64,000 nucleotides of DNA from Silvimonas iriomotensis (GCF_014645535.1 NZ_BMLX01000001.1:861169-925168); one strand, 5' to 3'. Positions 1 to 10,340 are shown, counted from the stretch's first letter. The notes: generated by a model from the letters alone, not told the origin. Numbers and translations: made by a program.

Positions 1-19
1 CCTTATGCCAACCGGCGGT

Positions 20-1987
20 TCAGTTCTTGCGTTTTTGCCTGGCGCTGGTACTGGCTGTTGGTGCCGGGTTGGTCCCGGACCTGGCCGCTTTGGGTAATTG
101 AACGGGCAGCGGCGCTACGCCGGCTGCGGTCAGCGTGGCGGAAACGATCTCCAGTACGCCGGGTTCCAGTACTTTGGCGGTGCCGGCAAGGGTTGCGCTG
201 GATTGTCCTTTCAGGCGGCGCGCGTCATCGGCCGCCATGTGCAGTTGCAGCGCGGTCTTGCCCAGTGTCAGCGGCAGTATCTGGGTGTCCGCATCGTACC
301 GGCCCAAGGCACCTTCCACGCTGAAAGGGGTGGTCAGGCTGGCAATGCGGGATTTGTACTGCGCCGTGGTTTCGTAGTCATCCTTGTTTTGCGCCGCCAT
401 AAACGCCGCCATGCCCACATTGTGATCCACCCGGCCGATGGTGATGCGGTAGCCATCGTCAAACCAGGAACTTTCGAAATACGGATCGTTGACAATGGCA
501 TAGCTGGCCGTGCGTACGGTGCTGGTGGTCAATTCGCCTGCGGGCGAGAGCAGGCGCATGGGCTGTTTGTCTTCAAACAGCAAAAAAGTGCCGTCATCCA
601 GTTGCGCGACAGAATTGACCAGGTGATCCAGGCGCGGCGTGCCGTCTTTGTCCAGTAGTTGCTGTTTGTACTCTTGCGCCGGATAACTGACCGTCCAGTG
701 ATCGCTCCCCAAGGGGTAGAGCGAACCGCCTTTGGCTGCATCGAAACTGCGCACGACATTGCAATCCTGGCTGTAAATGCGGGTGCCACTGGCAAACAGG
801 CCCTGTTTTTCGCTGAATGACGATTCCGCGTCAAAACGACACATGGCTTTGCCGGTGCTGGCATCGTACCAGGCGCTGCGATTGCTCTTCTGGTCATTGC
901 TGCGCCATGACACGCTAAGCAGACGGCCATTGTTTGAGAACGATGACCACAACCCGTCCTGCTCGCCAACTTGCCCCACGTTCAATGGCGCGGTGAACAG
1001 CGTCGCGTTACTGGTCAGATCAAACGCCTTGATTTGCCCATAGCCAGGCCAGGCTGCGACGACGACCAGGTGGTCACCGACGACCCCGACTGCGGCACCA
1101 CGCCCACCACGCAGTGACATCATGGTCACCTGATTGCCCGTGGTCAGATCAAATACGCGCACATCCGGATCAGCGTCGTAGTAGGAGTACACGGCAAGCT
1201 GGTTGCCGGCCAGATAAAACACGGGGCTGAACGCGGTGTAATCTTTGGCCGGATCGCGGTACGCCTTGAATCCGGTATGAATCACCGGGGAGCGCGGTGT
1301 GCTGTTGCTGTCCAGCACCTGGATTGCCAGTTCATTGGGCGCTTTGCCCGGCATCATGGCGACGGGGAATGCCGGTTTGCCATCCCGGTAAATGGCAGAC
1401 AGCGTTTTGACGCCGGCAATGTTGAGCGATTGCGTGGTGCCAGCGACGAGATCCAGCAGCTTGACCTGATGGTCCGCTTCACTGACGTAAAAGAAACGTC
1501 CCTTGAGGAGTACCGTACCAACGGCCAACTGGCGGATATCGGCGACGTCACGCACGCTGGTGCCCGGGTTGCCCAGCAAAACCGCAAGCGGCATCGCCAG
1601 GCGTCCTGGGTACTTTTCTGTAATGGCGGCCTGGCGGGCGTCCAGCGCTGCCTGGGCGGCATTGTCCCGGGCTTGCTGGGCGGCACTCTGACGTGCATCT
1701 GCCGCACGCTTTGCCGCAGCGGCCTGTTCTTGCTGCCGACGTTCCTGATCTTGTCGCGCTTGCTCGTCGATCAGGCAGATCGACAACTGGCTGTCGCATT
1801 TGTCACTGCAACTGCGAAATGCGGTGTCGTCGTGCTTGGTCAACGCGCCAGCCAGACCGGGCAATAGACAGGTATTCACGCAAGAAATGTTGTCGCTTTT
1901 GCAGTCGGCAAATGCCGGGCTGTGCAAGGCCAGCAAGGTGATGGCGACAAATAATAGACGGCGGGGCAAGGTACGGGCGTGAGTCAC
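20..1987 (-). CDS. secreted protein with Cys-rich head, coiled coil and propeller-like body
   Basis: The 655-residue product starts at a GTG and has a signal peptide (residues 1-27, ending SPAFA). A short cysteine-rich segment follows (about residues 29-72, six or more Cys). Next is an Ala/Gln/Arg-rich helix likely to form a coiled coil (about 75-125). The long body has repeating beta-strand patterns such as KLLDLVAGT and VRVFDLTTGN, typical of WD40/PQQ-like propeller blades. The product is probably periplasmic or surface-associated. No catalytic motif was recognised and no function is proposed. No good Shine-Dalgarno lies before the GTG, so the start is uncertain, though the signal peptide needs a start near here. 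It is the last minus-strand gene at this edge and lies downstream of the peroxidase terminator. Confidence 0.75.
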   Translation of the reverse strand: MTHARTLPRRLLFVAITLLALHSPAFADCKSDNISCVNTCLLPGLAGALTKHDDTAFRSCSDKCDSQLSICLIDEQARQDQERRQQEQAAAAKRAADARQSAAQQARDNAAQAALDARQAAITEKYPGRLAMPLAVLLGNPGTSVRDVADIRQLAVGTVLLKGRFFYVSEADHQVKLLDLVAGTTQSLNIAGVKTLSAIYRDGKPAFPVAMMPGKAPNELAIQVLDSNSTPRSPVIHTGFKAYRDPAKDYTAFSPVFYLAGNQLAVYSYYDADPDVRVFDLTTGNQVTMMSLRGGRGAAVGVVGDHLVVVAAWPGYGQIKAFDLTSNATLFTAPLNVGQVGEQDGLWSSFSNNGRLLSVSWRSNDQKSNRSAWYDASTGKAMCRFDAESSFSEKQGLFASGTRIYSQDCNVVRSFDAAKGGSLYPLGSDHWTVSYPAQEYKQQLLDKDGTPRLDHLVNSVAQLDDGTFLLFEDKQPMRLLSPAGELTTSTVRTASYAIVNDPYFESSWFDDGYRITIGRVDHNVGMAAFMAAQNKDDYETTAQYKSRIASLTTPFSVEGALGRYDADTQILPLTLGKTALQLHMAADDARRLKGQSSATLAGTAKVLEPGVLEIVSATLTAAGVAPLPVQLPKAARSGTNPAPTASTSARQKRKN

Positions 1988-2101
1988 GGCAGAGGGTAGG
2001 CGTTTTTGATACCGCGTTTATACCAGCGCGCCCGTAGCCGGTTAAAGCGCCGCCCAGAGGGTGTTGGCAGGCAGCGACAGCACCGGCGCGGGCTGGTCTA
2101 A

Positions 2102-2130
2102 AAAAAGCGCGCCCTGAAGGCGCGCTTTGG
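2102..2130 (-). terminator. intrinsic terminator of the peroxidase gene
   Basis: A perfect 10-bp inverted repeat has arms at 2104-2113 (AAAGCGCGCC) and 2119-2128 with a 5-nt loop. Read on the minus strand it is followed by a run of seven T. It lies about 25 bp after the stop of the heme peroxidase gene. Confidence 0.85.
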
Positions 2131-2153
2131 GTTGGCTTCAACAATGTTGCCAC

Positions 2154-3866
2154 TCAGGCTTTGAACTCCAGCAACCTGCGCAATCTGACATCCGCCACGC
2201 TCTCGCCAGCAGAAAGGATGCGGGGCTTCCAGTGCGGTGCTGCGGCATTGAAAACAGAGTCCGGGTCTGAATCCAGCAACCCGTAAAACACCTCGGCAAT
2301 GATGCGGCCGCCGACTGGCCCAAGCTGGGTCAGCGCGCCTTCACCATTGAGGAGTTCGTCCTCGTCAAAGCTTGCCGCGCTACCGAGTTTCTTGAACACA
2401 TGGGCCGCCTGGGCTTCCGCCAGGATATAGAACCAGAGCGGGGTCTGGCTGGCCAGCGCGGAGGGCACCGCTCCCCATTTGAATTTGCCGTCTTCTGCAG
2501 CGTCTTCCCGTACCTTGAGTTCATTGGCCAGCGGTGTGAGCTGCAGCGCGTTGGCAATCGCCTGGCCGCTGGGTAACTGGTAAACGTTGCCGCGCAGCAA
2601 GTTCAAGAGCGCCAGCGAGGGGCGCTGCGGGTCTGGCTGGTCTGTCACCGCCCTGGCCGCTTCACCCGCCGCACCGCCCGCCACGGCCGGTGGCAAGACC
2701 GATAACGGATCAACCAGGTTAGTGTCGATCTTGTAGGCGTATTGCAGTTTCACATGCGGGTCCGGGACGTCGGTGCCGGCTTTGCGGCCCGTGATCGTGT
2801 GAATGTCGGTGCCGTCTTTGTCTTTGCCGGGCGCTGTGTACGTCAGGAAACGGCCCCAGTCATCAATGACATGGCTTCTGGGCAAGGGGTCGAACCCCAG
2901 CAGGCTTTCCTCGCCAGAGAGGTCTTTGCTGCCGGGGAAGATCGACAGTTTGGTGTGCTTGTTGAGGCGATAACCCGTGCGCACGCCGGAGTGCCCGAAA
3001 CGATATGCCGCGCCCACAAATTCCAGCGGCAGGTTGCCGCGCCGGCGTGTCACGTCGCCAAAGGCATCGGTGTATTGATCGTCCGGATAGAGCTTGTAGA
3101 CGCTTTCCCGCTCTGCCTTGCTGCCAGTAAACGGCGCCAGCACGCTGGCATCGATAATGCGTGGCAGGAAGTCATGGATCAGTAGCAGCTGGTACGTCCA
3201 GCGCACTTCTGCCCGGGCGGATTCAAACAGGTTGTCCGGCACCACCCAGGTGCCGGGGTCTTCGCCGTTCAGGCGCTGCACAATGGCATTGTGGTAGCGA
3301 ATGAACCCTAACTGGATCTGACAGACAATCGAGTTTTCATCATTGCGCTTGTCGCCAATGATGGCCCGCCCGGTGGGGCCGCGGAACAGGTCCCACGGGT
3401 TGCCGTTGCTGGTTTCCTTGCCGCTGGAGGATGTCTCAGGAAAACTGCCATCCAGCAATGTCGCCCCGTCTGGCGCATACATATAAGGCTGTGCGTCCGG
3501 GCCATCGCCATACACGCAATCCAGATCAAACCGCGGCGTGCGCAGATTGCTGGGCAGGCGGTTTTTGTCGGCCGGGTCTAGTGATGACGTGCTGTCAAAG
3601 GTCAGGTCGTGATCAACAAATTGCCCGAAATAGGTGTAACCCGCTGGCACCCACAGGTTCTCTTCCGGGTCCGGCCCGTCTTTGACCTCGTCCGGGTCGC
3701 TGGCCATGCTTTTTGCCAGTTCTGCCAGCGCCGCCAGATCGGCTGTCTGGCCCTGGTTTTCAAATCCTTTTAATCGGGTAAAAGGAATGCGGTGAGAGGG
3801 AAGCTCTCGCGCGGTTAACGGCACTGCGGCCGTAGAGGCCCCATGTGCCAGGTTGTCATTTGCCAT
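2154..3866 (-). CDS. animal-type (myeloperoxidase-like) heme peroxidase family protein
   Basis: The product has about 570 residues. FGQFVDHDLTF carries the distal Gln and His of the animal heme peroxidase family. RYHNAIVQRL matches the conserved distal Arg helix, and YRFGHSGVRTGY contains the proximal heme His. Bacterial members are peroxidases or peroxicins that oxidise halides or phenolics. No signal peptide is seen. The start at 3866 (MANDNLAH) is preferred over an in-frame codon at 4058: the upstream 64 codons look non-coding, and GAAGGAA sits just before 3866. It is monocistronic, with a strong terminator at 2102-2130. The physiological substrate cannot be read from the sequence. Confidence 0.88.
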   Translation of the reverse strand: MANDNLAHGASTAAVPLTARELPSHRIPFTRLKGFENQGQTADLAALAELAKSMASDPDEVKDGPDPEENLWVPAGYTYFGQFVDHDLTFDSTSSLDPADKNRLPSNLRTPRFDLDCVYGDGPDAQPYMYAPDGATLLDGSFPETSSSGKETSNGNPWDLFRGPTGRAIIGDKRNDENSIVCQIQLGFIRYHNAIVQRLNGEDPGTWVVPDNLFESARAEVRWTYQLLLIHDFLPRIIDASVLAPFTGSKAERESVYKLYPDDQYTDAFGDVTRRRGNLPLEFVGAAYRFGHSGVRTGYRLNKHTKLSIFPGSKDLSGEESLLGFDPLPRSHVIDDWGRFLTYTAPGKDKDGTDIHTITGRKAGTDVPDPHVKLQYAYKIDTNLVDPLSVLPPAVAGGAAGEAARAVTDQPDPQRPSLALLNLLRGNVYQLPSGQAIANALQLTPLANELKVREDAAEDGKFKWGAVPSALASQTPLWFYILAEAQAAHVFKKLGSAASFDEDELLNGEGALTQLGPVGGRIIAEVFYGLLDSDPDSVFNAAAPHWKPRILSAGESVADVRLRRLLEFKA

Positions 3867-4767
3867 AATCGGTATTCCTTCGCGATGATCAAAAAATTGC
3901 ACCAAAGCCACGGAACGCCAGACGGGTTCAGTTAATCCCGGTTCGTGCCCCACAAGCAAACGAACCGATAACCCGGGGCCGTAGCAAAGCAATACATCCA
4001 GAGCGGGCAGGTCTTGGAATAGAAGCCCTTGATTGGTGTCTTTATCTGGTTTGCGCAAGAAATCCGCGCATTAAACGGTTACCCGGCGCGACAGCGCACA
4101 CGCCTGGCGCAAAAGACTGGCGGGCCAGGTGCCAGAGGCGATCGTCGGGGGTATCGCATTGGCCGGACGGCAAATGCGCAAAAGAGCAGAACAACGAGCG
4201 GGCGGTGCAGATTGACGGCCGGACCATTGATGTCTGAACCGGCCGGCGTGGCTGCTGTGGCCACAAAGAACAGGGCGTGCCATCGAAAACCTCGCGTTGG
4301 GTCAACCGCATGCGAAGCCATATCAATTCGCCTGCAGATCACGTTATCGCGCCAACAGCGGGTCGTCGGTCGCCTGTCTGGAACTTGAGTCTGATTGTTT
4401 GCCTGTACCAGGCCAGTCGCACTTTATTCAATACATACTGGATAGTTGATTCAGGCAATTATTTGGGGCGGCGCAGGTGTTTGTCCGATAACCGGCCGTT
4501 ATTAGAAAAGCCCGATATTGGCCGGGGCGGGTGAGTGGCAAACGGGTTGTGCCAGTCGCCTGGAAAACCGCAGCAAATCCCCAGACTTTTCATCACCCGA
4601 TACGCAGCACAGCGGTATTCACTGCGGCGCGGCATTTCCGTACATATCCAGCGCGTCAACCACATGGGCTAAGCGCAGGCGCTTTCTATACTGACGCAAA
4701 CACAAAACAGTACGAAAACAATACCCGCCCGGACCTCGCTCATCTAACCAGAACGTGGAGTCAGAAA
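3867..4767. other. gene-free divergent region
   Basis: About 900 bp separate the heme peroxidase gene and the first DUF1254 gene. Open frames here are short and lack recognisable products. The region should hold both divergent promoters. TATACT at 4687-4692 could be a -10 box for the downstream gene, but no convincing -35 accompanies it. Confidence 0.4.
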
Positions 4768-6252
4768 ATGTCCCCCTTTATTTGCCGTCGTATTGCAATT
4801 GCGGTGCTTGTGGCTATGGGTGCCGGTTTGGGCCTGCCAGCCTTCGCGGCTGATGCGCCGCCTTTGGTAAAACAGATCAATAACGGTAACTGGTTGCCGC
4901 AAAAAGAAGCAGAGCAACTGCGTGATGATCTGTATTACAGCAACGCCATTCAGGCTTATATCCAGACTTTGCCGGTGCTCAATACCATTGGCCTGCGAGA
5001 TGGCTCAGAGGCGGCATTCGGGGCTGGGTACAACGTATTGCCGATCTGGAAAGAACGCATGGATAGCCGCGCATGGGTGCCCACGCCCAATGCCGATGTG
5101 ATCTATTCCATGAGTTATCTGGATCTGAAAAAAACCGGCCCGCTGGTGGTATCGGCGCCGGCCAATGTGATCGGCATGTTTACCGATTTCTATCAGCGCA
5201 CCATTACCGATGTCGGCGCGATTGGCCCGGATCGGGCGCGTGGTGGTTTGTATCTGCTGTTGCCGCCGGATTACACCGGGCAGATTCCACAGGGTTATTT
5301 TGCGTTCAAGTCCTCCACCTACAACGTATTCCTGTTTTTCCGCACCATCATGAAAAAGGGCGAGAACGGGCCTGATCCGGCGCCGGCTGTAGCGCTGGCG
5401 GAAACCACGCGTGTTTATCCGTTGTTCACGCCAGAGAAAGACATCAAGCCCATGGTGTTTCCGGATGCCAGCGGCAAGCGGGTCAACATGATGTACCCGA
5501 CGGATTTTGCTTTCTGGACCAAGCTCAAGACGTATGTGGATTACGAACCGTCTTCGTCGTTTGATCCGGTGACAACGGGCGTGCTGGCCAGTGTCGGTAT
5601 CGTCAAGGGACAGCCGTTCAATCCGACTGACAAGCAAAAGCAGTTGCTGCAAAAAGCGGTGGAAACCGCGCCGAAGATGATTCTGGCCAGCCGCCAGTTG
5701 GGTCGTCCGGATCAGCGCAACCGCTATTACAAGGATCGCCAGTACGAGAACACGTGGGCGGGTGGTACGGCTGAGTGGCTGCAGGATGGCTATTTTGATG
5801 TGGCGCAGCGCGCGGCGTATTTCCAGATTGCCTATTCCACCGCACCGGCCATGGTGATGCACACGCTGGATCAGGGCTCCAAGTATCCGTTCACCCTGCG
5901 CGATGCGGACGGCAATTTCCTGAATGGTTCCAGCAGCTACAGGCTGCATTTGCCGCCCAACCCGCCGGCCCGGTTGTTCTGGGCGGTGACGCTGTACAAC
6001 ATCACCGACGGCACCATGCCGGAAACCCCGCAACTGATGCCGTCGCTCAATGGTTTCAACAAGGTCAAGACTAATGACGATGGTTCCATTGACCTTTATA
6101 TCGGGCCGAACAAACCGGCTGAAGCGGCAGATACCAACTTCCTGCAAACCGTACCCGGGCGCAATTTCCTGGTGGCATTGCGCTTGTATGGCACGGGGAC
6201 GGAGTTTTTTGACCAGAGTTGGAAGCCGGATGACGTCGTGAAACTGAAGTAA
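4768..6252 (+). CDS. DUF1254/DUF1214 domain protein, exported (first copy)
   Basis: The 494-residue product begins with a signal peptide ([20 protein letters not shown]...PAFAA). The N-terminal half has the DUF1254 signature region ([21 protein letters not shown]). The C-terminal half has the DUF1214 pattern ([12 protein letters not shown], then [11 protein letters not shown], ending near [11 protein letters not shown]). Start 4768 is chosen because GTGGAG lies 7 nt upstream and the signal peptide begins there. The family is common in proteobacteria and has no established biochemical role. The next gene, 71 bp downstream, is a paralog, so the two probably form a transcription unit. Confidence 0.88.
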   Translation: MSPFICRRIAIAVLVAMGAGLGLPAFAADAPPLVKQINNGNWLPQKEAEQLRDDLYYSNAIQAYIQTLPVLNTIGLRDGSEAAFGAGYNVLPIWKERMDSRAWVPTPNADVIYSMSYLDLKKTGPLVVSAPANVIGMFTDFYQRTITDVGAIGPDRARGGLYLLLPPDYTGQIPQGYFAFKSSTYNVFLFFRTIMKKGENGPDPAPAVALAETTRVYPLFTPEKDIKPMVFPDASGKRVNMMYPTDFAFWTKLKTYVDYEPSSSFDPVTTGVLASVGIVKGQPFNPTDKQKQLLQKAVETAPKMILASRQLGRPDQRNRYYKDRQYENTWAGGTAEWLQDGYFDVAQRAAYFQIAYSTAPAMVMHTLDQGSKYPFTLRDADGNFLNGSSSYRLHLPPNPPARLFWAVTLYNITDGTMPETPQLMPSLNGFNKVKTNDDGSIDLYIGPNKPAEAADTNFLQTVPGRNFLVALRLYGTGTEFFDQSWKPDDVVKLK

Positions 6253-6323
6253 ACAACCACAACAAATACGGGCGCCGCCTGCCGGGCGCCCGCGCGCATC
6301 CACGCATTGCCGGAGATACACCC

Positions 6324-7802
6324 ATGTTCCGTTTTCGCCGTGATTCAATGATTGCCGCTTTTGTTGTTGCTGCCTTTGCTGCGCCGCTGGTGCTGGCCGC
6401 AGACGGGCAGGTGCCGTTGCCAACCAAAGCTGCTGACCTCACCCAGCCTGCCAAAGGGGTGTTGATGCAGCCAGAGTACGTAAAGGCGGTCGCCCGCGCG
6501 GCCTATATCTGGGCGTGGCCGATGGTCAACCAGCAAAACCGCTTCAATGCCATTACCCAGGCGCCATACCCGGGCCATCTTAACGGCGTGCTGCCCGCTG
6601 CGCCGCGTGGACAACTGGCCATGTTGTCGGACTATATCGAACCGTCTGAAACCTTTGTGACCTGCCCTAATCAGGATGTGGTTTACGGGCTGGGGTTTTT
6701 CTCGCTGGATCAGGAGCCAGTGGTCATCCAGGTGCCGGAGTTTGGCGATCGCTTCTGGGTGTACGCCTTGTACGACCAGCGTACTGACCAGTTTGCCGAG
6801 CTGGGCAAGCCCTACGGCACCAAGCCGGGCTTCTATCTGCTGGTAGGCCCCAACTGGCAGGGTGACAAGCCGGCCGGCATTACCGCTGTGATCCGCAGCA
6901 GCACGCCGCTGGCCAATGCCATTCCGCGCGTGTTCCAGAACGATAACGCGCAAGATCGCAAGGCCATCCAGCCGGTGATCAACCAGATCGTGGCGTACCC
7001 GTTGTCAAAGTTTGACGGCAAGATGAAAACCATTGCCTGGGCCAAGGTGCCAGACATCAAGGCCCCGGGTTCTGACGACAGCAGCGGCGGCGAAACCAAA
7101 TGGGTGATCCCGGAAAAATTCTTTGACCAGTTCCCGGGCATTCTGGACGCCGTGCCACCGCTGCCGGGCGAAGAGGCCATGTACGCGCAGTTCCGCGCCT
7201 TGATGGATGCCGCCAGCAAAGACCCGGCGGTGAAGCAGCTGCTGGTTGAAACCGCACAGGAAACCGAGAAAGACGTCATCAGCAAGTTCTTCTTGTGGCA
7301 GCACAACGGCGTACCAGCGGGCAACGGCTGGAACCGGTCGGCCAACAACGCACAGTGGGGCGTGGATTACTTCAATCGCACCGGCACGGCCAAGTCGAAC
7401 ATGTTCGATAACAAGCCCACTGAAACCCAGTATTTCTATACCGATAACGACAGTTCTGGCGCCGCACTGACCGGCAGCGGCAGTTACGAAGTGACGTTTG
7501 CAGCGGGCCAGGAACCGCCAGTGAACGGTTTCTGGTCGCTGACGCTGTACAACGACAAACACCTTTTCAACCCCAATAACCTCAAGCGTTATTCGCTGGG
7601 CACCAAGAACACCACGCTCAAGCGCAATGCCGATGGTTCGTTGACCATCTACGTGGGCAAAACATCGCCCGGCAAAGACAAGGAAGCTAACTGGTTGCCC
7701 GCTCCGGCAGGCGCGTTCTCTTTGTATATCCGCGCTTATTGGGGCAAAGAGCCGATTCTGGATGGTTCCTGGAAACCGCCAGTCATCCGCAAGGTGCAAT
7801 AA
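6324..7802 (+). CDS. DUF1254/DUF1214 domain protein, exported (second copy)
   Basis: The 492-residue product has a signal peptide (cleavage near residue 25, VLAAD). It shows the same two-domain layout as its upstream neighbour: a DUF1254-like segment around [20 protein letters not shown], and a DUF1214-like segment with [13 protein letters not shown] and [12 protein letters not shown], ending in [13 protein letters not shown]. The two copies are clearly diverged, which suggests an old duplication or complementary roles. A GGAGATACACCC ribosome site precedes the ATG. Both products should be periplasmic. Function is unknown. Confidence 0.87.
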   Translation: MFRFRRDSMIAAFVVAAFAAPLVLAADGQVPLPTKAADLTQPAKGVLMQPEYVKAVARAAYIWAWPMVNQQNRFNAITQAPYPGHLNGVLPAAPRGQLAMLSDYIEPSETFVTCPNQDVVYGLGFFSLDQEPVVIQVPEFGDRFWVYALYDQRTDQFAELGKPYGTKPGFYLLVGPNWQGDKPAGITAVIRSSTPLANAIPRVFQNDNAQDRKAIQPVINQIVAYPLSKFDGKMKTIAWAKVPDIKAPGSDDSSGGETKWVIPEKFFDQFPGILDAVPPLPGEEAMYAQFRALMDAASKDPAVKQLLVETAQETEKDVISKFFLWQHNGVPAGNGWNRSANNAQWGVDYFNRTGTAKSNMFDNKPTETQYFYTDNDSSGAALTGSGSYEVTFAAGQEPPVNGFWSLTLYNDKHLFNPNNLKRYSLGTKNTTLKRNADGSLTIYVGKTSPGKDKEANWLPAPAGAFSLYIRAYWGKEPILDGSWKPPVIRKVQ

Positions 7803-7830
7803 GGCGTCGTCCGCCTGATTGCGCCTGAGA

Positions 7831-7860
7831 CCGGGGTGTCGTCTGCAGATGGCACCCCGG
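7831..7860 (+). terminator. stem-loop after the DUF1254 pair, possible terminator
   Basis: Perfect 8-bp arms CCGGGGTG (7831-7838) and CACCCCGG (7853-7860) enclose an inner TCTGCAGA palindrome. There is no following T-run, so termination activity is uncertain. Confidence 0.4.
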
Positions 7861-7888
7861 AATACGATATGCGCGCAGGGAGCAGGGC

Positions 7889-8290
7889 ATGGATGGTGCA
7901 GCCAGGCAGGTCATAGAACAAAGCAACCGCGACGCCTTTAGCGGCCGCATCAGTTTTGGCGCGGAAATCGGCAGCCTGATGATGGTTGGCGTGGAGTCTT
8001 ATCTGGTTGATTACCGCGCCAGAACGGTGACGTATTACATGCCCGACGACCAATGCTGTTTGTTGCCGATGACGGTGCCCGATGTCGCCATTCCGCGCGT
8101 GTTCGATAACGCCGCGCTGATCGCGGTGATCCGCAGCGCACAAAGCGGGGCGATCGGGTTTCCGGCGTTTGTGGCGCAATCCATGGCGGCCGGGTGCGTT
8201 GGCTATATTGTCTGGATCACCGGCCAGCAAACCGGCTATCTGGGCCGCAAAGGTGTGGCGTATACAGAGCTTTTCCAGGGCGCAGCCTGA
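7889..8290 (+). CDS. DUF1398 family protein
   Basis: The 133-residue product is soluble and has no signal peptide. The pattern GVESYLVDYRARTVTYYMP near residue 35, followed by GAIGFPAFVAQSMAAGCVGY near residue 85, matches the small DUF1398 family as I know it. Its function is not established, and some members are mislabelled as phage envelope proteins. A GGGAGCAGGG ribosome site supports the ATG. It sits alone between the DUF1254 pair and the channel gene, which starts 48 bp downstream. Confidence 0.7.
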   Translation: MDGAARQVIEQSNRDAFSGRISFGAEIGSLMMVGVESYLVDYRARTVTYYMPDDQCCLLPMTVPDVAIPRVFDNAALIAVIRSAQSGAIGFPAFVAQSMAAGCVGYIVWITGQQTGYLGRKGVAYTELFQGAA

Positions 8291-8338
8291 GCGCGCGGGG
8301 ATCATGGGCTGGCCGTCTTTCACAAGGGTAAACGCAGC

Positions 8339-9448
8339 ATGCATCTGCACGTGCGGTGGCTGGTTTTACTGATCTGGCTGGCCTTGCTGGCCGTCACTGT
8401 GCCTGCGCGCGCAGCACCGGCAGAGGCGGCATCGGCCCCGGCTGCGGCAAAGGCGCCGTTGCGGGTGGCGATTGCGTCGGTGGCACCTTTTGTACTGCCG
8501 CAAACCGCAGTGCCGGAAGGCTTCAGTATTGATTTGTGGAACGAGATTGCGCGCCGGATTGGTGTGCAGTTCAGCTGGATCAAGGTGGCCTCGCCAGCGT
8601 TGCTGTTGCCGGCGGTGAAGCGGGGCGATGCGGATGTGGCGATTGCGGCGATCACCATGACGCCTGAAGGCGAACGGACCGTTGATTTTTCGCTGCCGTA
8701 TTTCGATTCCGGGCTGCAGATTGTGGTGCGGGCCAAAAACGAAAGCTCCTTCATGGCCTCGCTGCGGTCGGTGCCGTGGGATGCCGTGGGCCAGCTGATT
8801 GTCATTGCCATCGTGCTGGTGTTCATTCTGGCCAATCTGGTGCTGCTGATTGAACGCAAGAACGACAAGGCTTTCCAGAAGCCGTATTTGCGGGCGCTGG
8901 GCGAAGGGCTGTGGGTGACCATGCTGATTATTGCGACCGGCGAACACGGCGAGCGCGATCAGGCCGGCTTGTGGAAACGCATTCTGGTGCCGTCGATGTG
9001 GCTGATCGGCGTGCTGCTGATTGCCCAACTCACTGCCACGGTCACGTCATCACAAACGGTGGCGCGGCTGGCCTCCAGTATCCGCGGGCCGGATGACCTG
9101 CCCGGCAAGGCGATTGCCACGGCGCCTGGCAGTATTGCGGCCGATTACCTGACCCGTCGTGGCATGGCGTTCACGCCCATCACCACCGCGGCAGAAGGCA
9201 TGGATTTGCTGATGCGGGGCGACGTGCAGGCCATTGTTTACGACGCGCCCACCTTGCAGTACTGGGTGGCGCGGCAAGGCAGCAGCCTGGTCACCGTGGT
9301 CGGGCCGATCTTCCGGCCGGAAAAATACGGCATTGCCATCGCCAATGGCAGCACCATGCGCAAAGCCATTAACGAGGCCCTGCTGGCCATGTATGTCGAT
9401 GGCACGTACGAGCAGATTTACGGCAAGTGGTTTGCTGCCACGAAATAA
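8339..9448 (+). CDS. GluR0-like ligand-gated channel (family 3 solute-binding domain split by a two-helix pore)
   Basis: The 369-residue product has a signal peptide (1-26), then the first lobe of a family 3 solute-binding domain (about 39-140, LRVAIASVAPF ... GERTVDFSLPYFDSG). A transmembrane helix (149-171), a re-entrant pore-loop-like segment (189-207) and a second helix (215-234) follow. The second binding lobe spans about 240-365 (DDLPGKAIATAPGS ... EKYGIAIANGS). This is the order of the bacterial glutamate receptor GluR0. The pore reads TGEHGERD rather than the potassium filter TVGYGD, so ion selectivity or even channel activity is uncertain. Predicted location is the inner membrane with a periplasmic ligand domain. 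Confidence 0.8.
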   Translation: MHLHVRWLVLLIWLALLAVTVPARAAPAEAASAPAAAKAPLRVAIASVAPFVLPQTAVPEGFSIDLWNEIARRIGVQFSWIKVASPALLLPAVKRGDADVAIAAITMTPEGERTVDFSLPYFDSGLQIVVRAKNESSFMASLRSVPWDAVGQLIVIAIVLVFILANLVLLIERKNDKAFQKPYLRALGEGLWVTMLIIATGEHGERDQAGLWKRILVPSMWLIGVLLIAQLTATVTSSQTVARLASSIRGPDDLPGKAIATAPGSIAADYLTRRGMAFTPITTAAEGMDLLMRGDVQAIVYDAPTLQYWVARQGSSLVTVVGPIFRPEKYGIAIANGSTMRKAINEALLAMYVDGTYEQIYGKWFAATK

Positions 9449-9479
9449 CCACCACCACCTTGATTATCCGGACCCGATC

Positions 9480-10340
9480 ATGGCGCTGACAGAGGTTGTT
9501 CCGATTGTGCTCAAGGCCAGCATCATGCTGATGATTCTGGCGCTGGGCCTGACTGCGCGGCCGGCCGATCTGTTGTACATGCGCGCGCACCCGGGCAAGT
9601 TGTTGCGCTCGCTGTTGAGCATGTACGGCGTGATGCTGCTGCTGGCGATCATCGCCTGCAAATGGTTCCGCTTTGATCATGCGGTCAGCGTGGTGATCCT
9701 GGTGCTGCCGCTGGCGCCCATCCCGCCGCTGTTGCCCAAAAAACAGACTCGCGCCGGTGGCGATGCATCGCACGCCGTGGGGCTGGTGGTAGCGGCGTCC
9801 TTGTTTGCGGTGATCTGGATTCCCGTCGCCATCCAGCTATTGCAGGTGGTGTTTGGCATCACGCTGGTGAGTGCAGAGGTGCCGGTGCTGACGCTGGTGT
9901 TCCTTAATTTGTTGCTACCGCTGGCTGTGGGGGTGCTGGTGCATCAGCGCTGGCCGCAACTGGCCGCGCAATGGGCGCCGCGTCTGGCGCGTACCGGTGG
10001 CGTGATCATGCTGCTGGTGTTGCTGCCGGTGTTGTACAAACTGTGGCACCCCATGCTGGCGCAGTTGGGTGATGGCACGTTTCTGGTGCTGGTGCTGTTT
10101 ATTGTGTGCGGGCTGTTTTCTGGTCAATGGCTGGGCGGGCCGGAGGAGGATGATCGCACCGTGCTGGCCTTGGCCACGGCCTCTCGCCACCCGGGTGTAT
10201 CCATGGCGATTGCGCATCTGAATTTTCCGGGCGAGCCAGCGGTGCTGGCCGTCATTACGCTGTATCTGTTGCTGACGCTGGTGCTGGTGCCGATCTGGTT
10301 GTTGTGGCGCAAGCGCAATCTGGCTGCGGTGGCGGCCTAG
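9480..10340 (+). CDS. bile acid:sodium symporter (BASS)-like membrane transporter
   Basis: The product has about 286 residues and eight to nine hydrophobic helices. Helix contents and motifs (LGLTARPADLLYM near residue 25, ALATASRHPGVSMAIAH near residue 235) resemble the BASS superfamily, where the last motif lies at a discontinuous helix of the core domain. The start is placed at ATG 9480, 32 bp after the channel gene, because the preceding in-frame sequence belongs to the overlapping gene. Its stop overlaps by a few bases the stop of the convergent M50 gene. The substrate is unknown. Confidence 0.7.
   Translation: MALTEVVPIVLKASIMLMILALGLTARPADLLYMRAHPGKLLRSLLSMYGVMLLLAIIACKWFRFDHAVSVVILVLPLAPIPPLLPKKQTRAGGDASHAVGLVVAASLFAVIWIPVAIQLLQVVFGITLVSAEVPVLTLVFLNLLLPLAVGVLVHQRWPQLAAQWAPRLARTGGVIMLLVLLPVLYKLWHPMLAQLGDGTFLVLVLFIVCGLFSGQWLGGPEEDDRTVLALATASRHPGVSMAIAHLNFPGEPAVLAVITLYLLLTLVLVPIWLLWRKRNLAAVAA

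Noticed and set aside
5005-6423. Long open frame antisense to the first DUF1254 gene
   Set aside because: Lies opposite a well-supported gene; composition is Arg/His/Gln-rich as expected for a GC-rich antisense shadow, and there is no ribosome site.
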